Positions 19,068-27,955 of a stretch of DNA of 64,000 bases are shown piece by piece (the first letter of the stretch is position 1; each line of letters opens with the position of its first letter). The translations under genes and the position numbers were made by a program. Below the pieces are notes generated by a model. The model saw only the letters and a program-made list of their open reading frames with translations. It ran no database searches and had not been told where the DNA came from. The DNA is taken from NCBI GenBank assembly GCA_965247585.1, contig CBDFHC010000005.1, positions 682,001 through 746,000 of the forward strand. The letters run 5' to 3'. This DNA is from CBDFHC01 sp965247585 (GTDB lineage Bacteria; Chloroflexota; Dehalococcoidia; Lucifugimonadales; GCA-2712585).

Positions 19068-19331
19068 TTGCCATCAGAAAAGGCGGCCCGCACCTCGGCT
19101 AAGAAGCAGATACGCAACAAAAGCGTCCGCTCGGCAACACGCACCTACGTTGTCGCGGCCTTTAAGAGTATCGCCGACAGCGATCAGCCCCAGTCCGCCG
19201 CCGCCGCCGTCAAGCAGGCCATTCGCGCCTTGGATAAAGCGGCCAAGAGTGGCATTGTCCACTCCAACAACGCAGCACGTCGGAAGTCCCGACTCATGAA
19301 ACGGTTCCACTCCCTCGCTTCTGAGGGGTAG
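19068..19331 (+). CDS. rpsT: 30S ribosomal protein S20
   Basis: Binds 16S rRNA in the 30S subunit. The 87-residue, lysine- and alanine-rich product has the family block IRNKSVRSATRTYV near 15-28 and HSNNAARRKSRLMKR near 65-80. The start is TTG, preceded by AGGAAAG; TTG starts also occur in other genes of this window. Single-gene transcript with its own promoter. Confidence 0.94.
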   Translation: MPSEKAARTSAKKQIRNKSVRSATRTYVVAAFKSIADSDQPQSAAAAVKQAIRALDKAAKSGIVHSNNAARRKSRLMKRFHSLASEG

Positions 19332-19375
19332 TCCCAGCTCACCTGCGGACCCCTTTGCCTAGACCTTGGTAGTCA

Positions 19376-19423
19376 TTGGCTTTTTTCTTAGCATTGTGCT
19401 AAATTGGGCTAGAACTTTTGTTC
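19376..19423 (+). promoter_or_regulatory. lexA promoter with SOS operator GAAC-TTTT-GTTC
   Basis: A weak promoter is readable as TTGGCT (19376-19381), 18-base spacer, TAAATT (19400-19405). The perfect palindrome GAACTTTTGTTC at 19412-19423 matches the Gram-positive LexA (Cheo-type) box and lies 11 bases before the lexA ATG, which implies autoregulation. A second palindrome, TTAGCA-TTG-TGCTAA, overlaps the promoter at 19388-19402 and has no clear role. Confidence 0.8.
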
Positions 19424-19434
19424 AAGGGTGGTGT

Positions 19435-20079
19435 ATGCGGCTCAAGAAATTATCCATTCGCCAGCAAAAAATGCTCAGCTTCATCCGCGAGTTCATGGAG
19501 GACAATCCCCACCCTCCCACCGTGCGAGACATCCAGAAGGCCTGCAAGATCAGCTCCACCTCCGTGGTGGACTATAACCTTCGCCTCATGGACCGGGACG
19601 GCTACCTTCGCCGCCGGCCTGACGTCGCCCGCGGCATTGAGCTTCTGGACGAGGAGGGACGCCCCACCGGCCTCCTCCCTCGCATCCCCGTCATGGGCTA
19701 CATCGCCGCCGGTGAGCCCTTGCCCGGCCCTGGCTCAGACGGTGGGTCTCAAGAGCCCCTGGAAACCTTGGAGCTCCCCAGGCACCTGGCGGACTTCAAG
19801 AAGCAGCTTTACGGCCTGCGCGTGAAGGGCACCTCCATGATTGACGCCCTCATTGACGATGGTGACCTGGTGCTGGTGGAACCCACTACAGACATCCGCA
19901 ACGGTGACATGGTCGTCGCCTGGCTCAAACTGGAGCAGGAAGCCACCCTCAAGCACATCTTCACCGAGGGCAAAAGAGTGCGGCTTCAGCCCGCCAACAC
20001 CCAGATGGAACCCATCTACGCCGATGCATCCAACGTGGAAACCCGCGGCAAAGTCGTCGCCGTCTTCCGCACCCTCTAG
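19435..20079 (+). CDS. lexA: LexA repressor / SOS autopeptidase
   Basis: Represses SOS genes and cleaves itself when activated by RecA filaments. From the ATG at 19435 (214 residues) an N-terminal winged helix (about 6-65) includes TVRDIQKACKISSTSVVDY. The cleavage site is Ala92-Gly93 in MGYIAAGEPLP. Catalytic residues are Ser134 (KGTSMIDALIDDGD) and Lys173 (EATLKHIF). An upstream in-frame start at 19366 would add 23 residues that cross the operator, so I reject it. Confidence 0.94.
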   Translation: MRLKKLSIRQQKMLSFIREFMEDNPHPPTVRDIQKACKISSTSVVDYNLRLMDRDGYLRRRPDVARGIELLDEEGRPTGLLPRIPVMGYIAAGEPLPGPGSDGGSQEPLETLELPRHLADFKKQLYGLRVKGTSMIDALIDDGDLVLVEPTTDIRNGDMVVAWLKLEQEATLKHIFTEGKRVRLQPANTQMEPIYADASNVETRGKVVAVFRTL

Positions 20080-20109
20080 CGCCTTAAAATTCCATACCAG
20101 GTTAGCCCG

Positions 20110-20135
20110 CGGCCGCCAGAACTGGCGGCCGTTTT
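20110..20135 (+). terminator. Rho-independent terminator of lexA
   Basis: CGGCCGCCA-GAAC-TGGCGGCCG, a perfect 9-bp GC stem with a four-base loop, followed directly by TTTT. It is 30 bases after the lexA stop. Confidence 0.88.
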
Positions 20136-20156
20136 GCGTTGACCCGACCCTCCCGA

Positions 20157-20372
20157 GGGGGAGTCCAGAGGGGTCATACCCTCTCTGAGTTTGTGAAGAT
20201 ATTGAGCAAAAATCCAATGTCTTGTCTCATTTAGGTTTGATTCCAGTCTCAAAACAGGGCCCTTCGGGGATTTCTTAACAAACTCTCTGGCGGGCGTCTG
20301 AGGGTGTCCCTCAGAATACATTTTCTTAAACATTCCTGGGCGGGTCGGTGGGAACCACCAACCTGTGATTCG
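20157..20372 (+). repeat. Element A copy 11, interrupted by a 97-bp insertion
   Basis: Left part 20157-20187 (GGGAGTCCAGAGGGG...CCCTCTCTG) and right part 20285-20372 (CTCTGGCGGG, hairpin 2, perfect hairpin 3, tail). Deleting 20188-20284 plus one CTCTG gives a normal complete copy. Confidence 0.85.
20188..20284 (+). mobile_element. 97-bp MITE-like insertion inside Element A
   Basis: Left end AGTTTGTGAAGATAT, right end (inverted) AGTTTGTTAAGAAAT: 13 of 15 positions match. CTCTG flanks it on both sides (20183-20187 and 20285-20289). It has no coding capacity. The target position is the same as in copy 10. Confidence 0.78.
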
Positions 20373-20668
20373 ACGCCCCCCCGCCACCGGCGCCCACCGC
20401 CATGGGGGATCGCGAAGCCAACGCCCATCACCGCTAATAATTCAGCCAATCACAATGGCGTAGAGGACAACCTGAGACGGCCGGAGGACTTTGTCGGAGT
20501 GGGGCTGCTGCCGGGCCTGGCGCCCTATCGCACCCACGCAAGGTGCAATTAGGCGAAGAATTCCCAGACCTTAGAGGAAGTTGTGGTTGCTTGGGAGCGC
20601 TTAAATATGCGCCATCAGAATCTCGCGCCAACCACCAGCGAACTGCACCGCCGGGCGGGGTATCTTCC

Positions 20669-21703
20669 CTACAGAAGGCCCCCCTGAAATATGGCAGACT
20701 TCTTGCGGAAAACCTGGACCCGGTGGCGCGTAACCTCCACCACATAGACCCTGTTCTCGTCATCAACTTCCACCGCTATGGGTCCCTGGAAAACCTTCTC
20801 ACGCTCCGCCAAGCCCTGGGCTACTGCCCTTGCCTTCACTGTAATCGGGTCCAGCGCCACCCGCTCCATGGCCCACTTGGACAGGGTGGCCTCGCCGGTC
20901 AGATTCGTGATAAAGCTGCCGTCCGCATCGAACACCTGAAGCCGGTCGTTTTTGTAGTCGGCCACGTAGATGATTCCGTCCTGATCAACAGCGAGTCCCG
21001 TGGGCCGATTGAACTCTCCATCACCCTGACCGGAACTGCCGAACTTCATCAGGAACTGGCCGTCCGGGGTGAACTTTTGAATCCTGTCGTTGCGCCAGTC
21101 TGCCACATACACGTCGCCGGCCTTATCAATATATATGCCCCAGGGCATGTTGAACTGCCCATCACCGCTGCCCTTTTCTCCCCACTTGAACTTATATTTC
21201 CCTTCCTTGGTAAACACCTGCACCCGGTGATTCACGCCGTCTACCATGTAGAGGTTGTCATTCTCATCGAAGGCCATCCCGGAGGGCCGGTTAAATTCCC
21301 CGTCACCATCACCCACCGTCCCCCATTTGCCAATCCACTCCCCTTCCTTGGTAAACACGGAGATCCGGTTGAGCCACTCATCGGCCACATACACATTGCC
21401 CTGAGAGTCCAGGGCCACGGAAGTGGGCCACATAAAGGTGCCATTCGGCGCCGAGGCGTCGGCATCGTCGGGAGGAACTTGTTGGCCGAAATCTCTGATG
21501 AACTCCTCGTCAGCGGTAAATACGGTAACCCGCTTGCCCGGGACGAACGCCGGGGTCTCGGTGCCGCGGCTTAGCACGTGTATCAGGTTTCCCTCACCTA
21601 TGGCTATCGCCACCGGGTTCAAGAACCCGTCCCCACTGCGGACTTCTTGCCGTCCTATGGTGTGGCTGTACTCGTACGTTACAGGTGCAATCTGTGTAAC
21701 CAT
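20669..21703 (-). CDS. NHL-repeat beta-propeller protein
   Basis: 344 residues with at least four clear NHL repeats of the form FxxPxGxAxDxxGNxYVADxxNxRIQxF (for example GNVYVADEWLNRI, GDVYVADWRNDRI, GIIYVADYKNDRLQ), predicting a propeller of about six blades for protein or ligand binding. No signal peptide is visible from the ATG, which is supported by GAGGAGAGA. It is the last gene of a minus-strand run after DUF1800 and DUF1501 genes, so a role beside these surface or export proteins is inferred. Function unknown. Confidence 0.82.
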   Translation of the reverse strand: MVTQIAPVTYEYSHTIGRQEVRSGDGFLNPVAIAIGEGNLIHVLSRGTETPAFVPGKRVTVFTADEEFIRDFGQQVPPDDADASAPNGTFMWPTSVALDSQGNVYVADEWLNRISVFTKEGEWIGKWGTVGDGDGEFNRPSGMAFDENDNLYMVDGVNHRVQVFTKEGKYKFKWGEKGSGDGQFNMPWGIYIDKAGDVYVADWRNDRIQKFTPDGQFLMKFGSSGQGDGEFNRPTGLAVDQDGIIYVADYKNDRLQVFDADGSFITNLTGEATLSKWAMERVALDPITVKARAVAQGLAEREKVFQGPIAVEVDDENRVYVVEVTRHRVQVFRKKSAIFQGGLL

Positions 21704-21773
21704 TCTCTCCTCACGTTGGTGGACTGCTCCACCGGCCAGTGGACCAAATACCAGACGCTACAGGGCCGGGTTG

Positions 21774-22910
21774 CTACTTGATGAAGTCAAACTGCTCGTA
21801 TGTCCCGCCAAGAATGGACTTGGAGTCCATGCCCATCCATCTCTCCAGCAACGTCGCGTAGGCGCCTCGGAAGTCGTTGTTCCATTGAAGGTCGCCCTCG
21901 TCCAGCTTATTGTTCTCCAGCGAGGGATATTCGCCGTACAGGCCACCCTTGACCGCGTCGCCCATTACGAAGGCCACCCCGCCCGATCCGTGGTCCGTTC
22001 CCGAGCCATTCTCCCGCACCCGCCGGCCGAACTCCGTGAACATCAAGATCACAATCTCTTCGTTGGCGTTGTGCTCCTTCAGGTCCTGGTAGAAGTCGCT
22101 CACGGCGTTGGATACATCGGTCCACAGTTTGGGGAAGGCGGTCGACTGATTGGCGTGCGTATCGAAGGCCCCGGGGTTAAGGCTCGTGTAGAGTACCCTG
22201 GTCCCGAAGTCCGCCAGGTGGACCTGGGCTATGTTCTTCAGCCATTGAGCAAACTGGTCGCCGCTGTACTCCACCGAGGAGGAATATATCTCCGGCGCCG
22301 TCCGGAGGATGTCGGCGCCTTTCAAAGCATCCAGTCCCGTCTGGGACAGATATTCATTCGCCGGGCCGGTGCCTATCAGCGGAGAGTACATCCTGGCGAA
22401 TATATCCAGCGCCTCAGTTTTCTGGTCGTCGCCCTTGATACCGGTGAGTACGCCATAGCTCTCCAAGTTGCCCACTGAGGCCACCGAAACTCCAGGGGCG
22501 GCCAGCGCCCGGGGGAGGCCGCGGCCAAAGTTTACGGCGGTGAGCACGTTCTCACTCTGGGGGTCTAGCTCCCGTATAGCCTTGCCCAACCATCCATCAG
22601 TGACCATCTTCTCCGGCTCGGCGGTGTGCCAGATATCCATGGAGCGGAAGTGCGAGCGGATGGGGCTGGGATAGCCGATTCCCTGAATCACGGCGACCTT
22701 TCCCTCGTCGTACAGCTCCTTTATCGGCGCCATGGTCGGATTGAAACCGACCTTGTCATTTACCGCCAGGACCTCCTCCGGCTCCACCTTCAACACCGGC
22801 CGGTAGTCCATGTACAAGGGATCGTCATAGGGGATGAACGTGTTCAGAGCGTCGTAGGCGCCAGACATCTGAAGGACTACCAGCACCGGGTCTTTTTTAT
22901 TGGATGTCAT
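21774..22910 (-). CDS. DUF1501 domain-containing protein
   Basis: 378-residue protein of the DUF1501 group (alkaline phosphatase/sulfatase-like fold), usually paired with DUF1800. Family blocks seen are VVLQMSGAYDALNTFIPYDDPLY at the N-terminus (given here only by its start VVLQMSGAYDALNTF), IQGIGYPSPIRSHFRSMDIWHTA near 80 and VILMFTEFGRRVRENGSGTDHG near 285. The usual twin-arginine signal of this family is not visible from this start. GGAG lies upstream of the ATG. It shares orientation with the DUF1800 gene upstream and the NHL gene downstream. Confidence 0.85.
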   Translation of the reverse strand: MTSNKKDPVLVVLQMSGAYDALNTFIPYDDPLYMDYRPVLKVEPEEVLAVNDKVGFNPTMAPIKELYDEGKVAVIQGIGYPSPIRSHFRSMDIWHTAEPEKMVTDGWLGKAIRELDPQSENVLTAVNFGRGLPRALAAPGVSVASVGNLESYGVLTGIKGDDQKTEALDIFARMYSPLIGTGPANEYLSQTGLDALKGADILRTAPEIYSSSVEYSGDQFAQWLKNIAQVHLADFGTRVLYTSLNPGAFDTHANQSTAFPKLWTDVSNAVSDFYQDLKEHNANEEIVILMFTEFGRRVRENGSGTDHGSGGVAFVMGDAVKGGLYGEYPSLENNKLDEGDLQWNNDFRGAYATLLERWMGMDSKSILGGTYEQFDFIK

Positions 22911-22991
22911 GCTCTTCCTATTCTCCTTACCAAATTCGGCCTTTATCCCTTAGCCTTCTGCGTGACGGGCAACAGACTTAGCAGGCTGGGT

Positions 22992-24395
22992 TTAGGCGTA
23001 TATATACTCCTTGGTAGCCACTATCATCTGAAGCATCTGTGCAACTTGCTGAGGGAACTCGTTGCCATCTGTCCGAATCGCTCCGCTCTTCTCAGCGTGA
23101 GTCACCAGCACTCGGCGGTTCTCTTCGGACAACTCGTAGTGCCCTAACAACTGAAGGCAACCGTCCACCATCCCCTCCGGGGAGATGGTTGGGCCTCCAG
23201 AAGCCAGCCTGTTGATCAGCTCCCGTATCCCCGGGTAGTTTACATCACCCACGCGGTCAGAGGTGAAATTGATGCGCTGGACCAGGGTCCCACCGTCAAT
23301 CCACTCCTTGCCTGTATGCCAACCCTCCACGGAAGGCGGGTTCAATAGCTCCTGCCCCATAAACTTCATCTCATCGAAAAGGGGCTCGAAGCCCGGTTTT
23401 GGAGTCGTCCAATCGCCTATCAAGCGCAGCGTGCCAATTACCGTTTCCACCGGGCTCTTTACCTTGGCAAATCGGGCGTTCTTGAAGGCATCGGACTTGA
23501 GCAGCACCCGCAGCATTGAGCGGATGTCGTAACCGGACCGGAAGTACTCCTCTTCCAGCATCTTTATGGTCTCCGGGTCCTGGGGTGGAGTGCTCATCCA
23601 GGACGGCACCTGCGCCTCATCAGCAACGAAGTAGCTGTACAGGTGGCGCGAGAGGAACCGGGCCGTCGCCGGCTGCTTGGCGATGATGTCTATGATGTCT
23701 TCGCCATTGAAGTTTCCCGTCTCGCCCAGGAAAGTCTTAACCCCCTCATCGTGATCGTCCGGGTTATAGACGAACTGGGCGTCATAGCGGCCATAGGGTT
23801 GCCCCGGTATCGCGTTCGCGATTGTCCAACCGGTAAACGCCCTGGAACATTCCTTGACGTCATCCTCCGTGTAGTTGAACTCTCCGTCCATCCCCACGCC
23901 CATGGAGAATAGCTCCAGCAACTCCCGTCCGTAGTTTTCGTTGATGGCGCCCTTGTGGCTGAGACAGTTGTCCAGGAAGTAGACCATGGCCGGGTCCCTG
24001 GAGACCTCAATCAGCAGCTCCCTGAAGCTGCCCATCCCGTAGCGGCGGAACATCTCCAGCTCCACGTAAGAGACGGCGTAATTGTTTATCTTGCTGTCAG
24101 AGGTGCACAGAAGGCCGTGCCAGAAGAGGACCATCTTCTCTTCCAGTTGGGCCTTGGAGTTAATCATTCGCCAGGAAAAGTATTCCGGCACGCCTCGGGT
24201 GAAGTGGTTCCATTCAATGAAGTACCGTTCCGCCACGTCCAACTCCAGGCCGTTCGGGTGGTCATCGGGATTCAGCAGCTCTTCCACCGTTGCCTCGTAG
24301 CCCTTCGCCGCCCGGGCTTCTAGCTCATCGTACTGGGCGCCAAATCCGGCGCGCCGCATCAGATGGGCCATCAACGCGATATCTTTGTCCGCCAT
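22992..24395 (-). CDS. DUF1800 domain-containing protein
   Basis: 467 residues from the ATG at 24395, which has GAGGAGGAG eight bases upstream; a start nine codons earlier lacks this. The DUF1800 hallmarks are HLMRRAGFG near the N-terminus, WHGLLCTS, NYGRELLELFSMGV near 160, FTGWTI near 185 and LLNPPSVEGWHTGKEW near 355. The biochemical role is unknown; the pair with DUF1501 is widespread in large-genome bacteria and often exported. It is the first gene of the three-gene minus-strand unit. Confidence 0.86.
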   Translation of the reverse strand: MADKDIALMAHLMRRAGFGAQYDELEARAAKGYEATVEELLNPDDHPNGLELDVAERYFIEWNHFTRGVPEYFSWRMINSKAQLEEKMVLFWHGLLCTSDSKINNYAVSYVELEMFRRYGMGSFRELLIEVSRDPAMVYFLDNCLSHKGAINENYGRELLELFSMGVGMDGEFNYTEDDVKECSRAFTGWTIANAIPGQPYGRYDAQFVYNPDDHDEGVKTFLGETGNFNGEDIIDIIAKQPATARFLSRHLYSYFVADEAQVPSWMSTPPQDPETIKMLEEEYFRSGYDIRSMLRVLLKSDAFKNARFAKVKSPVETVIGTLRLIGDWTTPKPGFEPLFDEMKFMGQELLNPPSVEGWHTGKEWIDGGTLVQRINFTSDRVGDVNYPGIRELINRLASGGPTISPEGMVDGCLQLLGHYELSEENRRVLVTHAEKSGAIRTDGNEFPQQVAQMLQMIVATKEYIYA

Positions 24396-24540
24396 CCGTT
24401 CTCCTCCTCGGTCAATGCACACCAGTAACTACCACATATATTAGCATTCCGGCTTAGAAGATTCACGCCAGGCCCATAAAATGAATCCGTTTACTGCTCA
24501 GCAAGGTGGTTAAAGCGGAAGTCTACCCCACGGGACGCTC
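24396..24540. other. Intergenic region upstream of the DUF1800 gene
   Basis: Should hold the promoter of the DUF1800-DUF1501-NHL unit. The area up to 24808 has one terminator hairpin (24541-24572) and otherwise nothing recognisable. Confidence 0.4.
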
Positions 24541-24572
24541 ACAAAAGAGCCTCCCGAGGCGTCTCGGGAGGC
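24541..24572 (-). terminator. Rho-independent-type terminator on the minus strand
   Basis: GCCTCCCGAG-GCGT-CTCGGGAGGC (24549-24572), perfect 10-bp stem. Read on the minus strand it is followed by TCTTTTG. It probably ends transcription from the small Cys-rich gene at 24809, about 240 bases away, or marks an intervening transcript. Confidence 0.75.
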
Positions 24573-24808
24573 TTCGGGAACGAGTGCGTGTTCTAAGTGG
24601 CGGCGATGGACACCTGACCCCCACCATCACCGCGGCACGCCGCGTCTATGGCGCCTGCGTTACCGTTACCGTCTTGCCCTAAAATGGAAGTCCTTCAATC
24701 AGGTGCCGGTGTCTTCGGGAGTCAATTCGCGTCGTGTTGCCGCTCTCATCTGGCGCTCTAAACTACCCGGGTTTACGGGTCTGCTCATGGGCAGCCCTTG
24801 GCTTCGTT

Positions 24809-25126
24809 TTAGCTGCCCTGATCCACAACGTGACGGCAAACGGGGCACCGGCCTCGGCACGAAGGGCATCTGCAATGCGCCTTGGTGTTGAAGACGGAGC
24901 TCAGCAGCGCAACGACCACATCTTTGGGCGTCAACCCTTTCTCCTGGGCTGTCGAAATCTGCTCCACTAATGCCTTATTTGCCAGGTAAAGGTCCGCGGT
25001 GCTGATTCCCTCCGGGCCTTCCAGAATGTACGTTTGCGCCATCTCAGAAATGCACCCCATGGAAACGTGGGACGGTGATTCCACCGTGGCGCCGGTTGGT
25101 TGGTTGATTTCCGTTTCGCACATGCC
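24809..25126 (-). CDS. Small protein with a C-terminal cysteine cluster, unknown function
   Basis: 105 residues from the ATG at 25126, which follows GGAGG by five bases. The C-terminus holds CRCPSCRGRCPVCRHVV, with CxCxxC and CxxC spacing that fits a zinc ribbon or metal cluster. The middle part, ISTADLYLANKALVEQ, looks helical. I recognise no family. It is flanked by about 230 and 600 bases of non-coding sequence. Confidence 0.55.
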   Translation of the reverse strand, partial: GMCETEINQPTGATVESPSHVSMGCISEMAQTYILEGPEGISTADLYLANKALVEQISTAQEKGLTPKDVVVALLSSVFNTKAHCRCPSCRGRCPVCRHVVDQGS

Positions 25127-25733
25127 CATATCACCCTCCACGTTCGAGTCAACTCTGATTTAACTATACCACCATATGCTGAATTCCCCTGGGCGCCATC
25201 CTGCAAAATGATGATTCGATATGGATAAGAGAACGATAGGACGGTCAACCCCTTGGTTGCCGGAAGGCCATCCGAACAAGGCTAAACCACTCTGATACCC
25301 CGGCGCGGCGGACGGCGTCAGCCAACGGAATTCGGCAGACACCTTGTTCCAGGCCCTGGCAGATGGCTTCGATATTTCAATTCGCGGCAAAAGGGGCGGT
25401 CATGTATGGCCATTATTTTGAAGTCCAATCTGGCCGTATGCGTTGGTGGCACCCGGTTGTGTGCGCCGCTATCCCGCTCGGTTTAACCCATGCCCATTTT
25501 GAAGCACCATCTCCACAGGAGAGATTCAACCATAACGTTCCCGTCCGCTAAATAAATGCCCGTTCCTGTTGCACACTGGAGCCGTTTTCATGGACTACAG
25601 CGCCCGCCCCCACAACCACCCTCCGCCGTTTGCGCCTTCGAACCCCCCCTTCTATAATGACCGCACATCCCAAAGAACATCTTCCCGAGACCCCGATGCT
25701 CAATCGGGGCCGGTCCCAATCAGGAGGCTAATC
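25127..25733. other. Intergenic region upstream of the isocitrate dehydrogenase gene
   Basis: About 600 bases between divergent genes. No Element A copy, RNA gene or clear promoter was seen. An in-frame upstream extension of the dehydrogenase (25569 on) is proline-rich and not family-like, so I treat it as leader. Confidence 0.45.
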
Positions 25734-26936
25734 TTGGCTGACTCCCAGGCAATTACAGCGGCGAAAGACCAGTTCGGCGTCATCTTGGAACAGCAACTTG
25801 CCCGCATCGAGCGCATGAAGCACGAAGAGGACTGGACCGACTACTCCAAGATGGACACCATCAAGATCGGCATCCTCGGCGGCGACGGCATCGGTCCCTT
25901 CATCAGCGCCGAGTCCCGCCGCGTCCTGGAGTACCTCCTCCGTGAGGCCGTAGATTCCGGCAAAGTCGTTTTCCGCGACATCGAGGGCCTCACCATCGAG
26001 AACCGCGCCAAGCAACTCAAGTCCATCCCGGAAGACGTGCTGGCCGAGATACGCGAGTGTGACGTTACCCTCAAAGGCCCCACCCATACCCCGGAGAAGG
26101 GCGACGGCTGGCCCAACATCGAGAGCGCCAACGTCTCCATGCGCAAGGAGCTGGACCTCTTCGCCAACGTCCGCCCCGTCCGCATTCCCCAGGAGGGCAT
26201 TGACTGGACCTTCTTCCGCGAGAACACCGAGGACCTGTACGCCGTGGGTAGCCAGGGCGTCAACGTCACTGAAGACCTGGCAATAGACTTTCGCGTCATC
26301 ACCAGTCAGGGTTCCGAGCGAATTATCGAAGCCGCCTTCGCCTACGCCAAGCGCAACAACAAGGACCGCGTCACCATCGTGACCAAGGCCAACGTGGTTA
26401 AGACCACTGACGGTAAATTCCTTGACATCGCCCGCAAGGTCTCCGAACGCTACCCCGGCATTAGCTGGGACGGCTGGTACATTGACATCATGACTGCCAA
26501 GCTCATTGACCCGGCCCGCCGTAACGAGTTCCAGGTCCTCGCATTGCCCAACCTCTACGGTGACATCCTTACTGACGAGGCCGCCCAAATCCAGGGCGGC
26601 GTCGGCACCGCCGGCTCCGCCAACATCGGTAAGCGCTTCGCCATGTTTGAAGCCATCCACGGCAGCGCGCCCCGCATGGTCCAGTCCGGCCGCGCCCAGT
26701 ACGCTGACCCTAGCTCCATGATTCGCGCTGGCAGCATGCTCATGGACCACATCGGCTTCCCGGACCTCGCCGCCCGCCTCAACATGGCCCTGGACGTCTG
26801 CGCCCAATATGAAAAGAAGATTGTTCTCACCGGCCGTGACACCGGCGCCACCGGCAAGGAGTTTGGAGACTACCTCATGGCCACCGTAGAGGACTCCACC
26901 CTCAAGTCCCGGTGGGAAGCCTACGTCAGCGCCTAG
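25734..26936 (+). CDS. icd: Isocitrate dehydrogenase (NAD or NADP), isopropylmalate/isocitrate dehydrogenase family
   Basis: Oxidative decarboxylation of isocitrate to 2-oxoglutarate in the TCA cycle is the likely reaction. The TTG at 25734 has AGGAGG seven bases upstream, giving 400 residues. Family blocks are ILGGDGIGPFISAES, the substrate loop FFRENTEDLYAVGSQG, and NLYGDILTDEAAQIQGG near the C-terminal third. The ENTEDLYA loop and the neighbour mdh favour isocitrate over 3-isopropylmalate. The cofactor cannot be fixed from the sequence by eye. The mdh start is 30 bases downstream, so one operon is likely. Confidence 0.88.
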   Translation: MADSQAITAAKDQFGVILEQQLARIERMKHEEDWTDYSKMDTIKIGILGGDGIGPFISAESRRVLEYLLREAVDSGKVVFRDIEGLTIENRAKQLKSIPEDVLAEIRECDVTLKGPTHTPEKGDGWPNIESANVSMRKELDLFANVRPVRIPQEGIDWTFFRENTEDLYAVGSQGVNVTEDLAIDFRVITSQGSERIIEAAFAYAKRNNKDRVTIVTKANVVKTTDGKFLDIARKVSERYPGISWDGWYIDIMTAKLIDPARRNEFQVLALPNLYGDILTDEAAQIQGGVGTAGSANIGKRFAMFEAIHGSAPRMVQSGRAQYADPSSMIRAGSMLMDHIGFPDLAARLNMALDVCAQYEKKIVLTGRDTGATGKEFGDYLMATVEDSTLKSRWEAYVSA

Positions 26937-26966
26937 CACCCAAACAACCATCAAGGAGTCCCTTTT

Positions 26967-27920
26967 ATGCGAAAGAAGGTAACGGTAGTAGGCGCTGGCA
27001 ACGTTGGCGCCACCACCGCTCAGCGTATCCACCAGTTGGGTTACGCTGACGTCGTCCTGGTGGACATCGTCGAAGACCTGCCCCAGGGCAAGGCCCTGGA
27101 CATGGCCGAGTCTGGCCCTATCGTCGGCTCCGACGCCTCCATCACCGGTAGCAACACCTACCAGGAGACCGCCGGCTCGGACCTGGTCATCATCACCGCC
27201 GGCATCGCCCGCAAGCCCGGCATGAGCCGTGATGACCTCCTCATCACCAACATGAAGATTGTGGGCAGCGTCACTCGGGAAGTGGTCAAGCACTCTCCGG
27301 ACTGCCTGCTCATAGTGGTCAGCAACCCCTTGGACGCCATGTGCCACCACGCCTACGAAGTCAGCGGCCTGCCTCGACACCGCGTCTTCGGCATGGCCGG
27401 CGTCCTGGACACCGCCCGCTTCCGCACCTTCATCGCCCAGGAGATCAACGTCTCCGTGGAAGACGTCCAGGCCTACGTCCTCGGCGGCCACGGCGACGAC
27501 ATGGTCCCCCTGGTCCGCTACACCACCGTGGGAGGCATCCCCATCTCCGAGCTGCTCCCCGCCGAAACCGTGGACCGCCTCGTAAAGCGCGCCCGCCAGG
27601 GCGGCGGCGAGATCGTCGCCTTGCTCAAGGCCGGCAGCGCCTACTACGCCCCCTCCGCCGCCATCACTCAGATGGCCGAGGCCGTCCTCCTGGAGAAGAA
27701 CCGCATCCTTCCCGCCTGCGTCTACCTGGAAGGTGAGTACGGCATCAGCGGTGTCTCCGTGGGCGTTCCCGTCAAGCTGGGCGCCAACGGCATCGAACAG
27801 GTCCTGGAAATTAGCCTCACTGACGAAGAGCAGGCCATGCTCAACAAGTCCGCCGAAAGCGTCCGCGAGCTCATCGAGGTCATGCACGCCAACCAGGCCC
27901 CCGAAGCCAAACCCGCCTAA
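26967..27920 (+). CDS. mdh: Malate dehydrogenase
   Basis: Interconverts malate and oxaloacetate with NAD(H). 317 residues of the LDH-like MDH type. The dinucleotide-binding loop is VVGAGNVGATTAQ at the N-terminus; substrate arginines lie in ARKPGMSRDDLL (about 80-91) with R at VLDTARFRTF, and the catalytic His in VLGGHGDDMVPL (about 172-183). A ribosome binding site, AAGGAG, precedes the ATG. Co-transcription with icd is likely. Confidence 0.94.
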   Translation: MRKKVTVVGAGNVGATTAQRIHQLGYADVVLVDIVEDLPQGKALDMAESGPIVGSDASITGSNTYQETAGSDLVIITAGIARKPGMSRDDLLITNMKIVGSVTREVVKHSPDCLLIVVSNPLDAMCHHAYEVSGLPRHRVFGMAGVLDTARFRTFIAQEINVSVEDVQAYVLGGHGDDMVPLVRYTTVGGIPISELLPAETVDRLVKRARQGGGEIVALLKAGSAYYAPSAAITQMAEAVLLEKNRILPACVYLEGEYGISGVSVGVPVKLGANGIEQVLEISLTDEEQAMLNKSAESVRELIEVMHANQAPEAKPA

Positions 27921-27955
27921 GCCCCTGGCGGGACTATCTTCAACGGCACTACAGC

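Noticed and set aside
19366..19434. Longer LexA with 23 extra N-terminal residues
   Set aside because: The extra part would encode across the operator and promoter and does not match LexA; ATG 19435 is the normal start.
20543..21574. 343-codon plus-strand frame over the NHL gene
   Set aside because: The minus-strand frame has clear NHL repeats; this one is its mirror.
25728..27887. A 719-codon open frame on the minus strand across icd and mdh
   Set aside because: It mirrors two well-supported genes on the other strand, has a composition typical of antisense frames in GC-rich DNA (Gly/Ala/Val/Asp-rich), and shows no domain.
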